Assembly: GCA_021791815.1 (NCBI GenBank)
Contig: JAJYVV010000013.1
Location: forward strand, 1 to 41,498
DNA from: Bacillota bacterium
GTDB taxonomy: Bacteria; Bacillota; Sulfobacillia; RBS10-35; JAJYVN01
Length of the DNA: 41,498 bases
Reading direction: 5' to 3'
Position 1 is the stretch's first letter. Each line of letters opens with the position of its first letter. This document shows positions 21,113 through 30,240 of this stretch, piece by piece. The translations under genes were made by a program, and so were the position numbers. The notes under the pieces were generated by a model that did not search any database, was not told the DNA's origin, and saw nothing but the letters and a program-made list of their open reading frames with translations.

Positions 21113-22960
21113 GTGCCTGCCATCGGCACCGGCTGGACCCTGGTGGGCCCGGACCTCTTTCTCTTTCGCGACGCTTGCAACGTGTATGCCATCCGTCGGG
21201 GCGACGAGGCCGTGCTGATCGACGCGGGCACGGGCGCCGCGGCCCTGCGGCTCCCGGAGATCGGGGTCCGTCGCGTGGCGCACGTCCTCCACACCCACCA
21301 CCACCGCGACCAGTGCCAGGGGAGCGCGGCGCTGGCGGAGGCCGGCGCCGCCCTGTGGGCGCCGGAGTTCGAGGCGGAGCTCATGGGCGATCCGGAGGGA
21401 ATGTGGCAGGGCCGCCGACTGCTGAACAGCTACAGCGGGCGGAGCGACCGCTTCTCGCCCCTGGTCGGCCTCCGCTTGGCCGGCCGCCTCCTCGATTACA
21501 CCGAGTGGGCCTGGCCGGGTACCGGCGTCCGTCTCCGCGTGCTGCCGGCGCCGGGCCACACGATGGGGTCCTGCTGCCTGCTGTGGACGCCGCCCGGCTC
21601 GGGCGATCCGGCGATCGCCTTCACCGGCGACCTGCTCTACGGGCCGGGCAAGGTGTGGAGCCTGGGCACCCTGCAGTACGACTACAACGGCGTCCCGGGC
21701 GCCCTCCTGACCATCCGTTCCATTCTGGCGCTGCGTGCCGAGCGGCCCGCCCTGCTCCTTCCGTCCCATGGCGAACCGATGCCGGATGCCGCGGGGGCCC
21801 TCGCGGCCACCGAGGGGGCGCTGCGCACGTGGACCCGCGCCCGGGACGCGTCCGTGGGCGGTGACATGGAGGGCCTGACCGACGCCCTCTCCCGGCCCCT
21901 CGAGGCCGTGACGCCGCACCTCCTGCGCGACGCGCGCTCCCACTCCACGAACTGGGTCGTGCTTTCGGGCGACGGCCACGCCGTGTGGATCGACTACGGC
22001 TACCCGCACCCCCTCTTCATGACGGACAACGGAGGCGACCCTGCGGGCAAGCGACCGCTGCTCCACGGGATCGACCAACTGCGGGACGAGTTCGGGGTCC
22101 GCCAGGTCGACGCCGTCCTGGTGACGCACCACCACGACGACCACGTCGCGGGCATCGCCGCCCTCCGCCGGGTCACCGGGGCGGAGGTCTGGGTGCCCGA
22201 GCATTTCGCGGACGTCCTGCAGCGCCCCTCGGCCTACAAGACCCAGTGTCTGTGGTACGATCCGCTCCCCGTGGACCGGCGCCTTCCCCTGGGGAAGGCG
22301 GCCTCGTGGCGGGGCGTCGACTTCACGCCGTATGCGCAGCCGGGCCACACGCGCCACGCGGCGTGCATCGCGTTCTCCGTGGACGGGCGCCGCTGCCTGG
22401 CGATCGGCGACCAGTTCGTCTCCAACTACATCTACGGCAACCAGTTCGCGCTCGGCGACTACCCGGCGACGGTGCCGCTCTGGAGGGGGCTGGCCCCCGA
22501 CCTCGTCCTTCCCGGGCACGGTCCGGCCCACGAGGGCCCGCGCTTCGTGGAGCACTTCGCCGCCCACGCGGCCGCCGCCGACCTGGCCCACCGGCTCCTG
22601 CTCCCCCTCGACGACGTCGACTTCGGCGCGGGCGGCCAGGCGGCGGAGGTGTATCCGTACCAATCGGTCCTGCCCGCGCGCGGCCGGGGGGACATCGAGG
22701 TGACCGCGCGCAATCCCTTCGACCGCCCGGCCGAGGTGCGGGTGCGCCTCACGGCGCCCGCGGAGGCCGGATGGAGTGTGGAGCCGGCGGAGGCGGCCGG
22801 GCCGGCGCCCGCCCGCGGTTCTGCCGCGCTGCGCTTCCGCCTGCTGGCCGGGGATCGCCCGGTTCGGCGCGGCCGCTTCGCCGTCGAGCTGTCGGTCGAC
22901 GGCCGGCCCTTTGGCCAGGTCGAGGAGGGGTTCGTCACCGTGACCGCGCCCGCCGGGTGA
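21113..22960 (+). CDS. tandem metallo-beta-lactamase-fold protein with C-terminal beta-sandwich
   Basis: A 615-aa protein made of two complete MBL folds in tandem. Domain 1 (about 1-270) has H62-x-H64-x-D66-Q67 instead of the usual final His, plus the later ligands in [17 protein letters not shown] and LPSHGEP. Domain 2 (about 280-520) has the full H339-x-H341-x-D343-H344, then [14 protein letters not shown] and LPGHGPAH. The last ~90 residues ([33 protein letters not shown]) resemble a NEW3/immunoglobulin-like sandwich often attached to glycosidases. No signal peptide is visible. GTG at 21113 has GGAGGGGA immediately upstream, which is rather close. It lies between the GH2 and GH95 genes, 43 nt before the latter. 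The natural substrate is unknown: a hydrolase of a sugar ester, lactone or phosphodiester is possible. Confidence 0.88.
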   Translation: MPAIGTGWTLVGPDLFLFRDACNVYAIRRGDEAVLIDAGTGAAALRLPEIGVRRVAHVLHTHHHRDQCQGSAALAEAGAALWAPEFEAELMGDPEGMWQGRRLLNSYSGRSDRFSPLVGLRLAGRLLDYTEWAWPGTGVRLRVLPAPGHTMGSCCLLWTPPGSGDPAIAFTGDLLYGPGKVWSLGTLQYDYNGVPGALLTIRSILALRAERPALLLPSHGEPMPDAAGALAATEGALRTWTRARDASVGGDMEGLTDALSRPLEAVTPHLLRDARSHSTNWVVLSGDGHAVWIDYGYPHPLFMTDNGGDPAGKRPLLHGIDQLRDEFGVRQVDAVLVTHHHDDHVAGIAALRRVTGAEVWVPEHFADVLQRPSAYKTQCLWYDPLPVDRRLPLGKAASWRGVDFTPYAQPGHTRHAACIAFSVDGRRCLAIGDQFVSNYIYGNQFALGDYPATVPLWRGLAPDLVLPGHGPAHEGPRFVEHFAAHAAAADLAHRLLLPLDDVDFGAGGQAAEVYPYQSVLPARGRGDIEVTARNPFDRPAEVRVRLTAPAEAGWSVEPAEAAGPAPARGSAALRFRLLAGDRPVRRGRFAVELSVDGRPFGQVEEGFVTVTAPAG

Positions 22961-23003
22961 GGTCACGGGCCCCGCGCAGCCCCGACGACGCCCTGGAGGG
23001 TGG

Positions 23004-25316
23004 GTGCCGACGTTGTCCACGAGCGTGCGCGGTTTGACCCTCTGGTACCGCCAGCCCGCCCGCAAGTGGGTCGAGGCCCTGCCGGTGGGCAACGGCCGCA
23101 TGGGCGCGATGGTCTTCGGCGACCCGCTGCGCGAGCGGCTGCAGCTCAACCTGGACACCTTCTGGTCCGGCGGGCCGTACGATCCCGCCAACCCGGAGGC
23201 CCTGGAGCACCTCGCGGAGGTGCGCCGGCTGATCTGGGATGGCCGCAACGCGGAGGCCCAGGCGCTCGCCAACCGCCACATGATGGGACGCCCGAGAAAC
23301 CTGCAGGCCTACCAGCCGCTGGGCGACCTGCTCCTCGACCTGCTGCTGCCCGGTCCCCCGGACGACGGGGACTACGAGCGCGGCCTGGACCTGCCGCACG
23401 GCACGGCCTACGTCCGCCACACCGCGGGCGGCGTCCGGTTCACCCGCGAGGCCTTCGCGAGCGCGCCGCACCGGGCGGTCGTGGTCCGCCTGGAGTGCGC
23501 CCGGCCGGGCGGGCTGAGCTTCGACGCCCGCCTCGAGAGCCCGCACCCCTCCCGCCTTCGAGTCCTCTGCGGGGCTGAGGTGGGCCTGTCGGGCACGTGG
23601 GCGGGCGACGGGCCCGACGCCGCGGAGGCCATCGGCCTCCGGGCCAAGGCCGCCGGCCCCGGGCTGGGCTTCACCGTCCTGCTCCGCGCCGTGACGGAAG
23701 GGGGCGCGGCCTCGGCCTCCGCGTCCGGCATCTCCGTCCGCGGCGCCGACCGCGCGACCCTGCTCCTGACGGCCGCCACGACATACGCCGGCGAGGACGC
23801 CGACCTGCGGGCCCGGGCGGAGATGGACGGCGCGCTGCGGCCGTTCGGCGAACTGCTCCAGGCCCACCGGACGGACCACGCCGCGCTGTTCTCGCGCGTC
23901 GCCCTGGACCTGGACGGACCGGCGGATGGCGCGCTTCCGGACGCCCCCACGGATCTGCGCCTGCAGGCCGTGCGCGAGGGCGCCGCCGACCCCGGCCTGG
24001 CCGCCCTCTACTTCCAGTACGGGCGGTACCTGCTCATCGCCAGTTCGCGCCCGGGCAGCCGCCCCGCCAACCTGCAGGGCATATGGAACGACAACCCGGA
24101 GCCGCCCTGGGGGAGCAAGTGGACGACCAACATCAACACCGAGATGAACTACTGGCCCGCCGAGACGTGCAACCTGGCCGAGTGCCACGGCCCCCTCTTC
24201 GACCTCCTCGACGAGCTGCGGGGCCCCGGCCGGCGGACGGCCCGCCTGCACTACGGCTGTGGCGGCTTCGTCGTGCACCACAATACCGACCTCTGGGGGG
24301 CCACCGCGCCGGTGGACGGCGCCGGCTGGGGCCTGTGGCCCACCGGGGGCGCGTGGCTGAGCCTGCACCTCTGGGAGCACTGGCTCTTCGGCGGGGACCG
24401 CGCCTTCCTCGCCGACCGCGCCTACCCCGTGCTCCGCGAGGCGGCGGAGTTTCTGCTCGACTTCCTCGTCCCGGACCCCGAGGGCCACCTCACGACGTGC
24501 CCTTCGACGTCGCCCGAGAACACCTTCGTCGGCCCCGACGGCCGCCGGGCCGGCCTGACCTACGGCCCGACCATGGACCTGTCCATCGCCCGCGCGCTCT
24601 TCTCCGCCTGCGAGGACGGCGCCGCCGTGCTCGGACGGGACGCCGATTTCGCGGCCCGGTGCGCCCGGGCGCGCGAGCGCCTCGCGCCCCTGCGCATCGG
24701 CCGCCACGGCCAGTTGCAGGAGTGGAGCGTGGACTACGAGGAGGCCGACCCGGGCCACCGCCACGTCTCCCACCTGTTCGCGCTCCACCCGGGCGCCGAG
24801 GTGACCCCTCGCGGCACCCCCGCCCTGGCGGAGGCCGCGCGCGTGTCGCTCCAGCGCCGCCTCGCCCACGGGGGCGGGCGCACCGGCTGGAGCCGGGCCT
24901 GGCTGACCAACCTCTGCGCGCGACTGGAGGACGGCGACCAGGCCCACGAGAACTTGCTCGCGCTCCTCCGGCGCTCCACCCTGGACAATCTCTTCGACGA
25001 CCATCCCCCCTTCCAGATCGACGGCAACTTCGGCGCGACGGCCGCGATCGCCGAGATGCTGCTGCAGAGCCACGCGGGCGAACTGCACCTCCTCCCGGCC
25101 CTTCCCGCCGCCTGGCCGGCCGGCCGGGTCCGCGGACTGCGGGCGCGGGGCGGCTTCGAGGTCGACCTCGAATGGCGGGCCGGCCGGCTGGTCCGTGCGA
25201 GCATCGCCTCGTCGCTCGGCGGGCCCTGCCGCCTCCGGTGCGCGACGCCCCTGGAGACCGACCTCCTGCAGACCGGCCCGGGCAGCCGCCACGAGGTGCG
25301 GGCCCGGGAGGGCTGA
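23004..25316 (+). CDS. GH95 alpha-L-fucosidase
   Basis: A 770-aa inverting alpha-1,2-L-fucosidase-type enzyme. The N-terminal beta-sandwich (1-260) opens with [27 protein letters not shown], the hallmark of the family. A linker and an (alpha/alpha)6 barrel follow, then a C-terminal beta domain. By comparison with the Bifidobacterium AfcA fucosidase, the catalytic residues correspond to N376 and N378 ([10 protein letters not shown]), the general acid E505 (TSPENTF) and D673 ([12 protein letters not shown]). Length is normal and nothing is missing. No signal peptide is seen. GTG at 23004 has GGAGG 6 nt upstream and 43 nt separate it from the MBL gene. Beside a GH2 beta-galactosidase it fits stepwise removal of fucose, then galactose, from Fuc-alpha-1,2-Gal chains. 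Some GH95 members act on L-galactose instead. Confidence 0.95.
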   Translation: MPTLSTSVRGLTLWYRQPARKWVEALPVGNGRMGAMVFGDPLRERLQLNLDTFWSGGPYDPANPEALEHLAEVRRLIWDGRNAEAQALANRHMMGRPRNLQAYQPLGDLLLDLLLPGPPDDGDYERGLDLPHGTAYVRHTAGGVRFTREAFASAPHRAVVVRLECARPGGLSFDARLESPHPSRLRVLCGAEVGLSGTWAGDGPDAAEAIGLRAKAAGPGLGFTVLLRAVTEGGAASASASGISVRGADRATLLLTAATTYAGEDADLRARAEMDGALRPFGELLQAHRTDHAALFSRVALDLDGPADGALPDAPTDLRLQAVREGAADPGLAALYFQYGRYLLIASSRPGSRPANLQGIWNDNPEPPWGSKWTTNINTEMNYWPAETCNLAECHGPLFDLLDELRGPGRRTARLHYGCGGFVVHHNTDLWGATAPVDGAGWGLWPTGGAWLSLHLWEHWLFGGDRAFLADRAYPVLREAAEFLLDFLVPDPEGHLTTCPSTSPENTFVGPDGRRAGLTYGPTMDLSIARALFSACEDGAAVLGRDADFAARCARARERLAPLRIGRHGQLQEWSVDYEEADPGHRHVSHLFALHPGAEVTPRGTPALAEAARVSLQRRLAHGGGRTGWSRAWLTNLCARLEDGDQAHENLLALLRRSTLDNLFDDHPPFQIDGNFGATAAIAEMLLQSHAGELHLLPALPAAWPAGRVRGLRARGGFEVDLEWRAGRLVRASIASSLGGPCRLRCATPLETDLLQTGPGSRHEVRAREG

Positions 25317-25376
25317 GGGCCGGCTCTCCGGTGGCGGAAGGTGGCCGGCCGCGCGACTCGAACGCCGCGCCGGGGG

Positions 25377-26522
25377 GTGACGGCGGTGGTCCCGTTCGAC
25401 GCGGCCAGGTTCGACCGCCTGATGGCGGAATACGGCATGGACGCCGTGCTGGCGACCACGCGCCACAACGCCCGCTACCTAACGGGCGGGTATTTCCACC
25501 ATTTCGTGGCGCGCACCGGCCGGTCGGGCCACGGTCAGTATCTTTCGATCGTGGGGGTGCGCCGCGACCTGAGCGGGGCCTTCCACGTGGGCGGCGGCGA
25601 CGAGGGCGCCCTGATCGAGCGGTTCGGAGGGCTCTGGATCGGCGAGCGCCTGCAGACCGTGCGGGGCCAGGGCATGACGGTGGGGTCCGCCCTGCAGGCG
25701 GCCGCGGCGCTCGGCCGGCGCGGCCTCGGGTCGGGCACCATCGGCGTCGAGCTTGCCTTCCTCCCGGCCGACGCCTTCGACGTGTTGCGCCGGGAGTTGC
25801 CCTCCGCCACGTTCGCGGACGCCTCGCCGCTCCTTGGCGAGCTTCGGGCCGTCAAGGGCCCGCAGGAGCTGGACCTGCTGCGCCGGTCGCACCGCATCAC
25901 CGGCGAGGCCATCCACGCCGCGATGGCGGGGGCCGCCGCCGGCGAGACCACGCGCGGTCTGGCGGAGGCCGTCGAGCGCCAGATGGGCGCCCGCGGCGGC
26001 GTCTTCCTGTACTGCCTGGCCTGCGTCGGCCCAGGGATGGTGCGGGCCCCGGGCCCGGAGCGCTGGGAGCGCGGCCACCCGCTGCACCTCGACGCGGGGT
26101 GCGAAGTCGGCGACTACGTCTCCGACGTCTGCCGCATGGGCTCCATCGGCCCGGTACCCGCCGAGGCGCGGGCCATGTATGAGGCGTGCATCGAGGCCAG
26201 CCTCCGGCTCCGCGCGCGGCTCGGGCCGGGTCTGACCTGCGGCGAGGTGCTCCGCCTGGGCAGGGGGTTCGCCCGCGCGACGCGATGGGGCGAGGACGCC
26301 GGGTTCACGGCGCACGGCATGGGGATGGTCAGCCACGAGCCGCCTCAGGTCACGTCCACGCCCGACCGGCCCCTGGAGGCCGGCATGGTCCTGTCGCTGG
26401 AGACGGAGATCCGGCGGGCCGGGGTCGGCCACGTGAAGTTCGAAGACTCGGTCGCGATCACGCCGGGGGGCTGCGACGGCCTCGGCGACGAGGGCCGGGA
26501 GTGGTGCGCCGTCGCGGGCTGA
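25377..26522 (+). CDS. M24 family metallopeptidase (Xaa-Pro peptidase/creatinase type)
   Basis: A 381-aa protein with a creatinase-type N-terminal domain (FDRLMAEYGMDAVLATT, then NARYLTGGY) and a pita-bread M24 domain. All five metal ligands are visible: D239 and D250 (LDAGCEVGDYVSDVC), H313 (HGMGMVSHE), E342 (LSLETEIR) and E356 (KFEDSVAIT). It should be an active dinuclear metal enzyme, a proline-specific aminopeptidase/dipeptidase or relative. GTG at 25377 follows a G-run; GTG at 25341 would add 12 residues and GTG at 25386 would remove 3. It is the last gene of the plus-strand run, 60 nt after the fucosidase. Its 3' end is overlapped by the opposing DUF1643 frame. A role in sugar use is not obvious. 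Confidence 0.9.
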   Translation: MTAVVPFDAARFDRLMAEYGMDAVLATTRHNARYLTGGYFHHFVARTGRSGHGQYLSIVGVRRDLSGAFHVGGGDEGALIERFGGLWIGERLQTVRGQGMTVGSALQAAAALGRRGLGSGTIGVELAFLPADAFDVLRRELPSATFADASPLLGELRAVKGPQELDLLRRSHRITGEAIHAAMAGAAAGETTRGLAEAVERQMGARGGVFLYCLACVGPGMVRAPGPERWERGHPLHLDAGCEVGDYVSDVCRMGSIGPVPAEARAMYEACIEASLRLRARLGPGLTCGEVLRLGRGFARATRWGEDAGFTAHGMGMVSHEPPQVTSTPDRPLEAGMVLSLETEIRRAGVGHVKFEDSVAITPGGCDGLGDEGREWCAVAG

Positions 26523-27052
26523 CGGACCGGCCCCCGGCGCTGGCCGGACCCCTCGGGCCCCCAGGGCTCCGGCGGCGTCGGGGCCGGAAGGTAGAGGGGG
26601 TGGCGCGGCGCCCCGGAGGCCGTGCGGCCCAGGCAGAGCAGGGGGTGTGCCGGGCCGAGGGCGGCGGCCACGGCGGCGGCCCGCGCGGAGACGGGACCGC
26701 CGCCCCGCGGGGCCCCCCATCCGGCGACGATGCGGCGGGCGCGCCGGGCCGCGGCGCGGATCTGGCGGTCGTTGGCGGGGCCGACCGGGTCCGCGGCCTC
26801 CCAGAGCGCCTGCGGGGCGGTGCTGCGCAGGGCGAAGAGGTTGACCACCTCCACGGCCCCGAAGCCCCAACGGCGGGCGAAGGCGGCGCACCGGCGGACG
26901 GTGGGGTCGTCGCGCCGCGCGTCGGCGGTGGACGGGTTGAGCAGGATGAACAGCACGGGCAGGCCGGCCGCCCAGCGCCGCCACAGGCGGTAGCGGTAGA
27001 CGCCGGACGGATCGAACGTGGCCCCGCGGGCCGCCGTCCCCATGCGCACCAC
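26345..27052 (-). CDS. DUF1643 family protein
   Basis: Up to about residue 165 this is a clear DUF1643 protein: YRYRLWRRW, then FILLNPSTADARRDDPTVRRCAAFARRWG, VVNLFALRSTAPQAL, DPVGPANDRQI and LLCLGRTASGAPRHPLYLP. The family is widespread, of unknown biochemical function, and normally ends soon after the last motif. Here the frame runs on for about 60 residues antisense to the 3' end of the M24 gene, an overlap of 178 nt. That tail is low-complexity and probably not native, so a stop may have been lost by an indel. The start is uncertain: GTG 27052 (GGGAAG 5 nt upstream), ATG 27043 or ATG 27079. It follows the HAAS/coiled-coil gene by under 50 nt, probably as its third operon member. Confidence 0.82.
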   Translation of the reverse strand: MVRMGTAARGATFDPSGVYRYRLWRRWAAGLPVLFILLNPSTADARRDDPTVRRCAAFARRWGFGAVEVVNLFALRSTAPQALWEAADPVGPANDRQIRAAARRARRIVAGWGAPRGGGPVSARAAAVAAALGPAHPLLCLGRTASGAPRHPLYLPAPTPPEPWGPEGSGQRRGPVRQPATAHHSRPSSPRPSQPPGVIATESSNFTWPTPARRISVSSDRTMPASRGRSGVDVT

Positions 27053-27090
27053 GGCCGCTTCCCAACCGCCCGGCAGCATGCCTTCCAGCC

Positions 27091-28596
27091 CTAGCAGCCG
27101 CCGCCGGTGGCCGCCGCCGCTGTTCCGGACAGGCTCGCCGACGCCGGGACCGCGACCGTCACGGCGCTTTGCTGCGCGCACGCCGCGCTGGCCTGGCGGA
27201 GGGCCGCTTCCGCCGCCGCGGCCTCCTCCTGCGCCTTCTGCAACGCCGCCGCCGCCGCCTGCACCTGCGCCTGGGCCTGCGTCCGCTCGGCCGCGAACTG
27301 CGCCTCCCGCGCGTCCGCGCTCTGCACGGCCTGCTGTTCCGCCAGCGACGCCGCAGTCAGTTCCGACTGCAGCTGGCCCTCCCGCTGCTCCGCCGCCTCC
27401 AGGCGGGACGCGTCCTGCCAGACGCTGGCCTCGACGGACTGGACCTGAGCCGCCACCGACGTCGCGCCGATCCCGCCCGCGGCCGCCGTCAGGCCGGCCG
27501 GGCTGGCCAGCGTCGCCTCGATCCCCGCCTGCCGTGCCATGTCCTGCTGCAGCGCCTGGGCCGCCGCCTGGGCCGCGGCCTGGGCCTGGGCCTTGGCGGC
27601 GCTGATCGCCGTCAGCTCGGCCTGCGCGCGCTGCACGGCGCTCTGCTGCACGGCGGCGGACCCGGTCTCCGCTTCGACGGCGGTCTCCTGCCGCTGCGCC
27701 GACAGCAACCGCTGCTCCGCCGCGCTCACCTGGTCCTCGGCAAGGCTCGCGGCCGCGGCCAGCGACGCCAGTCCCGACTGGCCGGTGCCGCCGGCGAGCG
27801 GCGGGAGGAAGGTCGGGCTGAGCGCCGGCGGGGTGACCACGGTGGACCGAGGCGTCGGCACCTCGGGCGGGATCGAGGCGGCCGCGGGGGTTCCGGCCGC
27901 CGCCGGTGGGGAGGCCGCCCGCCGCCAGGGGTGCGCGGCCACCAGGGCCAGGACCAGGGCGGCCGCCGGGACGCCGGTCGCCACGCCGATCAGCACCGGT
28001 CGCCGCACCGATCCCGGCACGGCCGCCCCGAGGCGCCGCCAGAACCCGGCCCATCCGCGGCGGGCGCCCGAGGGGCGCATGGGCACGGCGGCAAGGGCCG
28101 ATCGGAGCCGGAGCGCCAACGCCCGCACGTCCGCCGCGCCGTGCCCGCGCGGGACCAGCCGGAGAACCCCCGCGGCCGCCCGGCGCAGCGAGGCCTCGGC
28201 GCGGCCCAGCGCACCGGGGGGCACGGGGCGGCGGTCCGCGGCCGCCGCCAGGCCGCCGAGGGCAGCCCCCATTTCCCCGGCGCCGCCGTGGTTCCATGGG
28301 TCCCATCGGGTCTCGTCCGCCGGACCCGGGATCGGAGGGATACCGCCTTCCGCGCTCAGCCGCGCCGGTTCCGGCCCGTGCTCGGCCAGATCTGCCGGCG
28401 GGCCGAGTTCGGCGACGAGCTCCTCGTATGGGCAGTGCTCCGGGTCCAGCCCGACGTCCCGGCACCAGAGGGCGATGTGCTCGCGGAGCGCCGCCAGAAC
28501 CTCCCGCCGCTCGTCGGGCGCCGCGCCGCCCAGGGCCCGTTCCGCGTCGGCCAGGTAGCGCAGGGCGTCGGGACCGAAGGGCTCAGGCTCGCCCAT
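27091..28596 (-). CDS. HAAS-like membrane protein with Ala/Gln-rich extracytoplasmic coiled coil
   Basis: A 501-aa protein. Residues 8-75 form an HAAS/DUF1700-type helical domain (ALRYLADAERAL, then EVLAALREHI and YEELVAELGPPADLAEH), normally found fused or adjacent to PadR regulators. A Pro/Ala-rich cytoplasmic stretch follows. One membrane helix lies at about 200-222 (VLIGVATGVPAAALVLALVA). A Pro/Thr linker leads to some 200 residues of Ala/Gln/Glu heptad-like repeats (about 275-480) predicted to be a long coiled coil outside the membrane. ATG at 28596 has GGGAGGTG 8 nt upstream. It overlaps the PadR stop by 14 nt, so the two are translationally coupled. It probably links an envelope signal to PadR or an anchored complex. 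The coiled-coil half has no family I recognise. Confidence 0.8.
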   Translation of the reverse strand: MGEPEPFGPDALRYLADAERALGGAAPDERREVLAALREHIALWCRDVGLDPEHCPYEELVAELGPPADLAEHGPEPARLSAEGGIPPIPGPADETRWDPWNHGGAGEMGAALGGLAAAADRRPVPPGALGRAEASLRRAAAGVLRLVPRGHGAADVRALALRLRSALAAVPMRPSGARRGWAGFWRRLGAAVPGSVRRPVLIGVATGVPAAALVLALVAAHPWRRAASPPAAAGTPAAASIPPEVPTPRSTVVTPPALSPTFLPPLAGGTGQSGLASLAAAASLAEDQVSAAEQRLLSAQRQETAVEAETGSAAVQQSAVQRAQAELTAISAAKAQAQAAAQAAAQALQQDMARQAGIEATLASPAGLTAAAGGIGATSVAAQVQSVEASVWQDASRLEAAEQREGQLQSELTAASLAEQQAVQSADAREAQFAAERTQAQAQVQAAAAALQKAQEEAAAAEAALRQASAACAQQSAVTVAVPASASLSGTAAAATGGGC

Positions 28597-28963
28597 TGGG
28601 TGCACCTCCCGAGATGCCGGCCGCCAGGAGGAGCAGCCGGTCGACACCCGCCGCCAGGCGGGTCCACTGGCGCTGGAAATCCCAGAGGGCGGCCCGTCCC
28701 GCGTCGGTCAGCGCGTAATACTTGCGCGGCAGGCCGCCGCCGCCCGGCGGCGGGTCGTGCCACTGCGCGGTGACCAACCCCTCGGATTGAAGGCGGGCAA
28801 GCAGCGGGTATACGCTGCCGCTCCCCGCCACCACCTCCGCCTCCGCCAGCGAACGCGCGAGGTCGTAGCCGTACTGCGGCCCGGAGGCGATGAGCGCCAA
28901 GGCGCAATACGGCGCCACGCCCTTGCGTAGCTGCGCGGCTGCGGCGCGGTGCTCCGTGGTCAT
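28583..28963 (-). CDS. PadR family transcriptional regulator
   Basis: A 126-aa winged-helix repressor. The DNA-binding domain is typical: LRKGVAPYCALALIASGPQYGYDLARSL, then the SGSVYPLLARLQSEGLVTAQW recognition and wing region, and KYYALTDAGRAALW. A short C-terminal dimerisation helix follows (FQRQWTRLAAGVDRLLLL), as in the small PadR subfamily 2. ATG at 28963 lies where transcription from the predicted promoter would begin; GTG at 28969 is the alternative. No ribosome binding site precedes either, so the message is probably leaderless. It overlaps the HAAS gene by 14 nt. Members of this group usually autoregulate the padR-HAAS operon. Confidence 0.93.
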   Translation of the reverse strand: MTTEHRAAAAQLRKGVAPYCALALIASGPQYGYDLARSLAEAEVVAGSGSVYPLLARLQSEGLVTAQWHDPPPGGGGLPRKYYALTDAGRAALWDFQRQWTRLAAGVDRLLLLAAGISGGAPNGRA

Positions 28964-28969
28964 GCCCAC

Positions 28970-28998
28970 AGCATAATGCCTCTTATCATGTCAAGCAA
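28970..28998 (-). promoter_or_regulatory. promoter for a leaderless padR transcript
   Basis: This is an AT-rich island in very GC-rich DNA. On the minus strand, TTGCTT (28998-28993) is 17 nt from TATGCT (28975-28970). The expected start point then falls on the padR ATG at 28963. An imperfect CATgAT/ATTATG dyad occupies the spacer and could bind PadR itself. TTGACA at 28994-28989 also appears but is only 13 nt from the -10 box. Confidence 0.5.
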
Positions 28999-29060
28999 TA
29001 TAGCGCCCGCCGCCCGGGCTGCGGGTTGCGCCGGGCAGGGCCCGAGCGGCTTCCGGGGCT

Positions 29061-30078
29061 TCACGGCGGGGGCGCGCCGCACAGCGGGTCGGATCCGGCG
29101 CAGGCGGATCCCACCCGTGCCCCGCCCTGCGCCAGGATGCCGTTCAGCGTCTGTCCGGCGGAACGCAGGTCCGCCGCGAGGCGGCCCGGATGCGCCGCGG
29201 CGCCCTCCAGCCAGGGCCGGAGCCACATGGCGTAGTTGTGGGGGCCAGGGGGTGGGGACGAACGATACGCCCGGGCCATACTCTCCCGTGACGGCCGGCC
29301 AGCCCGCGGCGGCGGCGAGCCGCTGGAATTCGGCGGCCGCGGCGACCGTCGCGGGTGCGGTGAGGTCCAGGGCGCCGGATGCCACCAGGGTGCCGCTCAG
29401 ACCCGAGACCAAGGCGCCCCAGACGCGGACGTCCGTCCACCCCGTTCGGGAGACGATGGACCGGGATGGGCCCCCTTTGGCCGCGGCCGCCCGCTCCACC
29501 GCCGCGCGGAGGTCGGACCACGTCCAGACCACCCCGCCCCCGCCGGTCGGGCCCGCGTGCAGGGCGGACAGGGCGACGGTGTCGACGGTCATGGCGAACG
29601 GCACCATGCGGACCGGCAGGCCATACAGCCGGTTGCTTCCGCGGAAGGCCGCCACCGCAGCGGCCGGCAGCGCGCCGAGGTCGAAGTTGTGCTCCTTGAC
29701 GAGTCCGGAGAGGTCGGGCCAGACCCCCTCGCCTCCCATGGCCGCCCCGTCGCCCTCCACCTGCAGCACGTCGGCGGCCTCCTGCATCGCGTCGGCGTAC
29801 GTGGTCCCGCGGGGTGGCGAACCGGCGTAGGAGGGGTGCAGGACCACGCGCACCCGGGGATGGGCGGCCGTCCATGCGGCGGTCAGCGCCGACCGCGCCT
29901 GATAGAGGACGTCGGCGTACACCGTCAGGGTGACGGGCGCGGACGCCGCCGCGCGGGCGAGGTGCCGCCCGAATCCCGCGGCGGCGCACAGGCCGCCCGC
30001 CGCCGCGAGCAACGCCCGGCGGGAGACCGCCGCAGCCTGGAAAGGTGGCCCCCCGGCGGATCGGGCCCTGGAGCGCAC
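29061..30078 (-). CDS. solute-binding protein with Tat-like signal, one frameshift
   Basis: About 338 residues when one frame change is allowed. The signal peptide contains SRRALLAAAGGLCAAAGFGRH and ends ARAAA, without a clear lipobox. The mature part (VTLTVYADVLYQARSALTAAW, HPRVRVVLHPSYAG, then RLYGLPVRMVPFAMTVD) is a type 1 extracellular solute-binding fold, commonly for sugars or related molecules. The frame breaks in a run of five C/G around 29247-29251. The matching end then follows in another frame (HNYAMWLRPWLEGAAAH, then RSAGQTLNGILAQGG). GTG at 30078 has GGGGGGAAGGG just upstream. No permease or ATPase gene is adjacent. It is divergent from the DoxX-like gene and has a well-formed promoter. 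Confidence 0.8.
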
Positions 30079-30134
30079 GCCCTTCCCCCCTTCTGGGACG
30101 GAGCGCCGAACCGCGCGGCAGCCTGCCCGACTAG

Positions 30135-30163
30135 ATTGTACTGAACGATACATGTTATTGCAA
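30135..30163 (-). promoter_or_regulatory. sigma70-type promoter of the solute-binding protein
   Basis: On the minus strand, TTGCAA (30163-30158) is 17 nt from TACAAT (30140-30135), one of the best promoter matches in the window, in an AT-rich island. The leader would be about 50 nt. TGTA and TACA half-sites flank the spacer (30137-30152) and the palindrome ACATGT lies inside, so a repressor operator overlapping the promoter is plausible. Confidence 0.6.
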
Positions 30164-30240
30164 GCTATCGGCCGCCAGCCGCCGCCGGCAGCGCGCATTG
30201 TTTGCTCATGCAAGCGCCGCCTTGCGGGGAGGTGGATGGC

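Noticed and set aside
22935-25466. Long minus-strand frame opposite the fucosidase
   Set aside because: Antisense shadow with no domain, while the fucosidase frame has all catalytic residues.
28989-28994. TTGACA as the -35 box of the padR promoter
   Set aside because: It is a perfect hexamer but only 13 nt from TATGCT; TTGCTT gives the proper 17-nt spacing.
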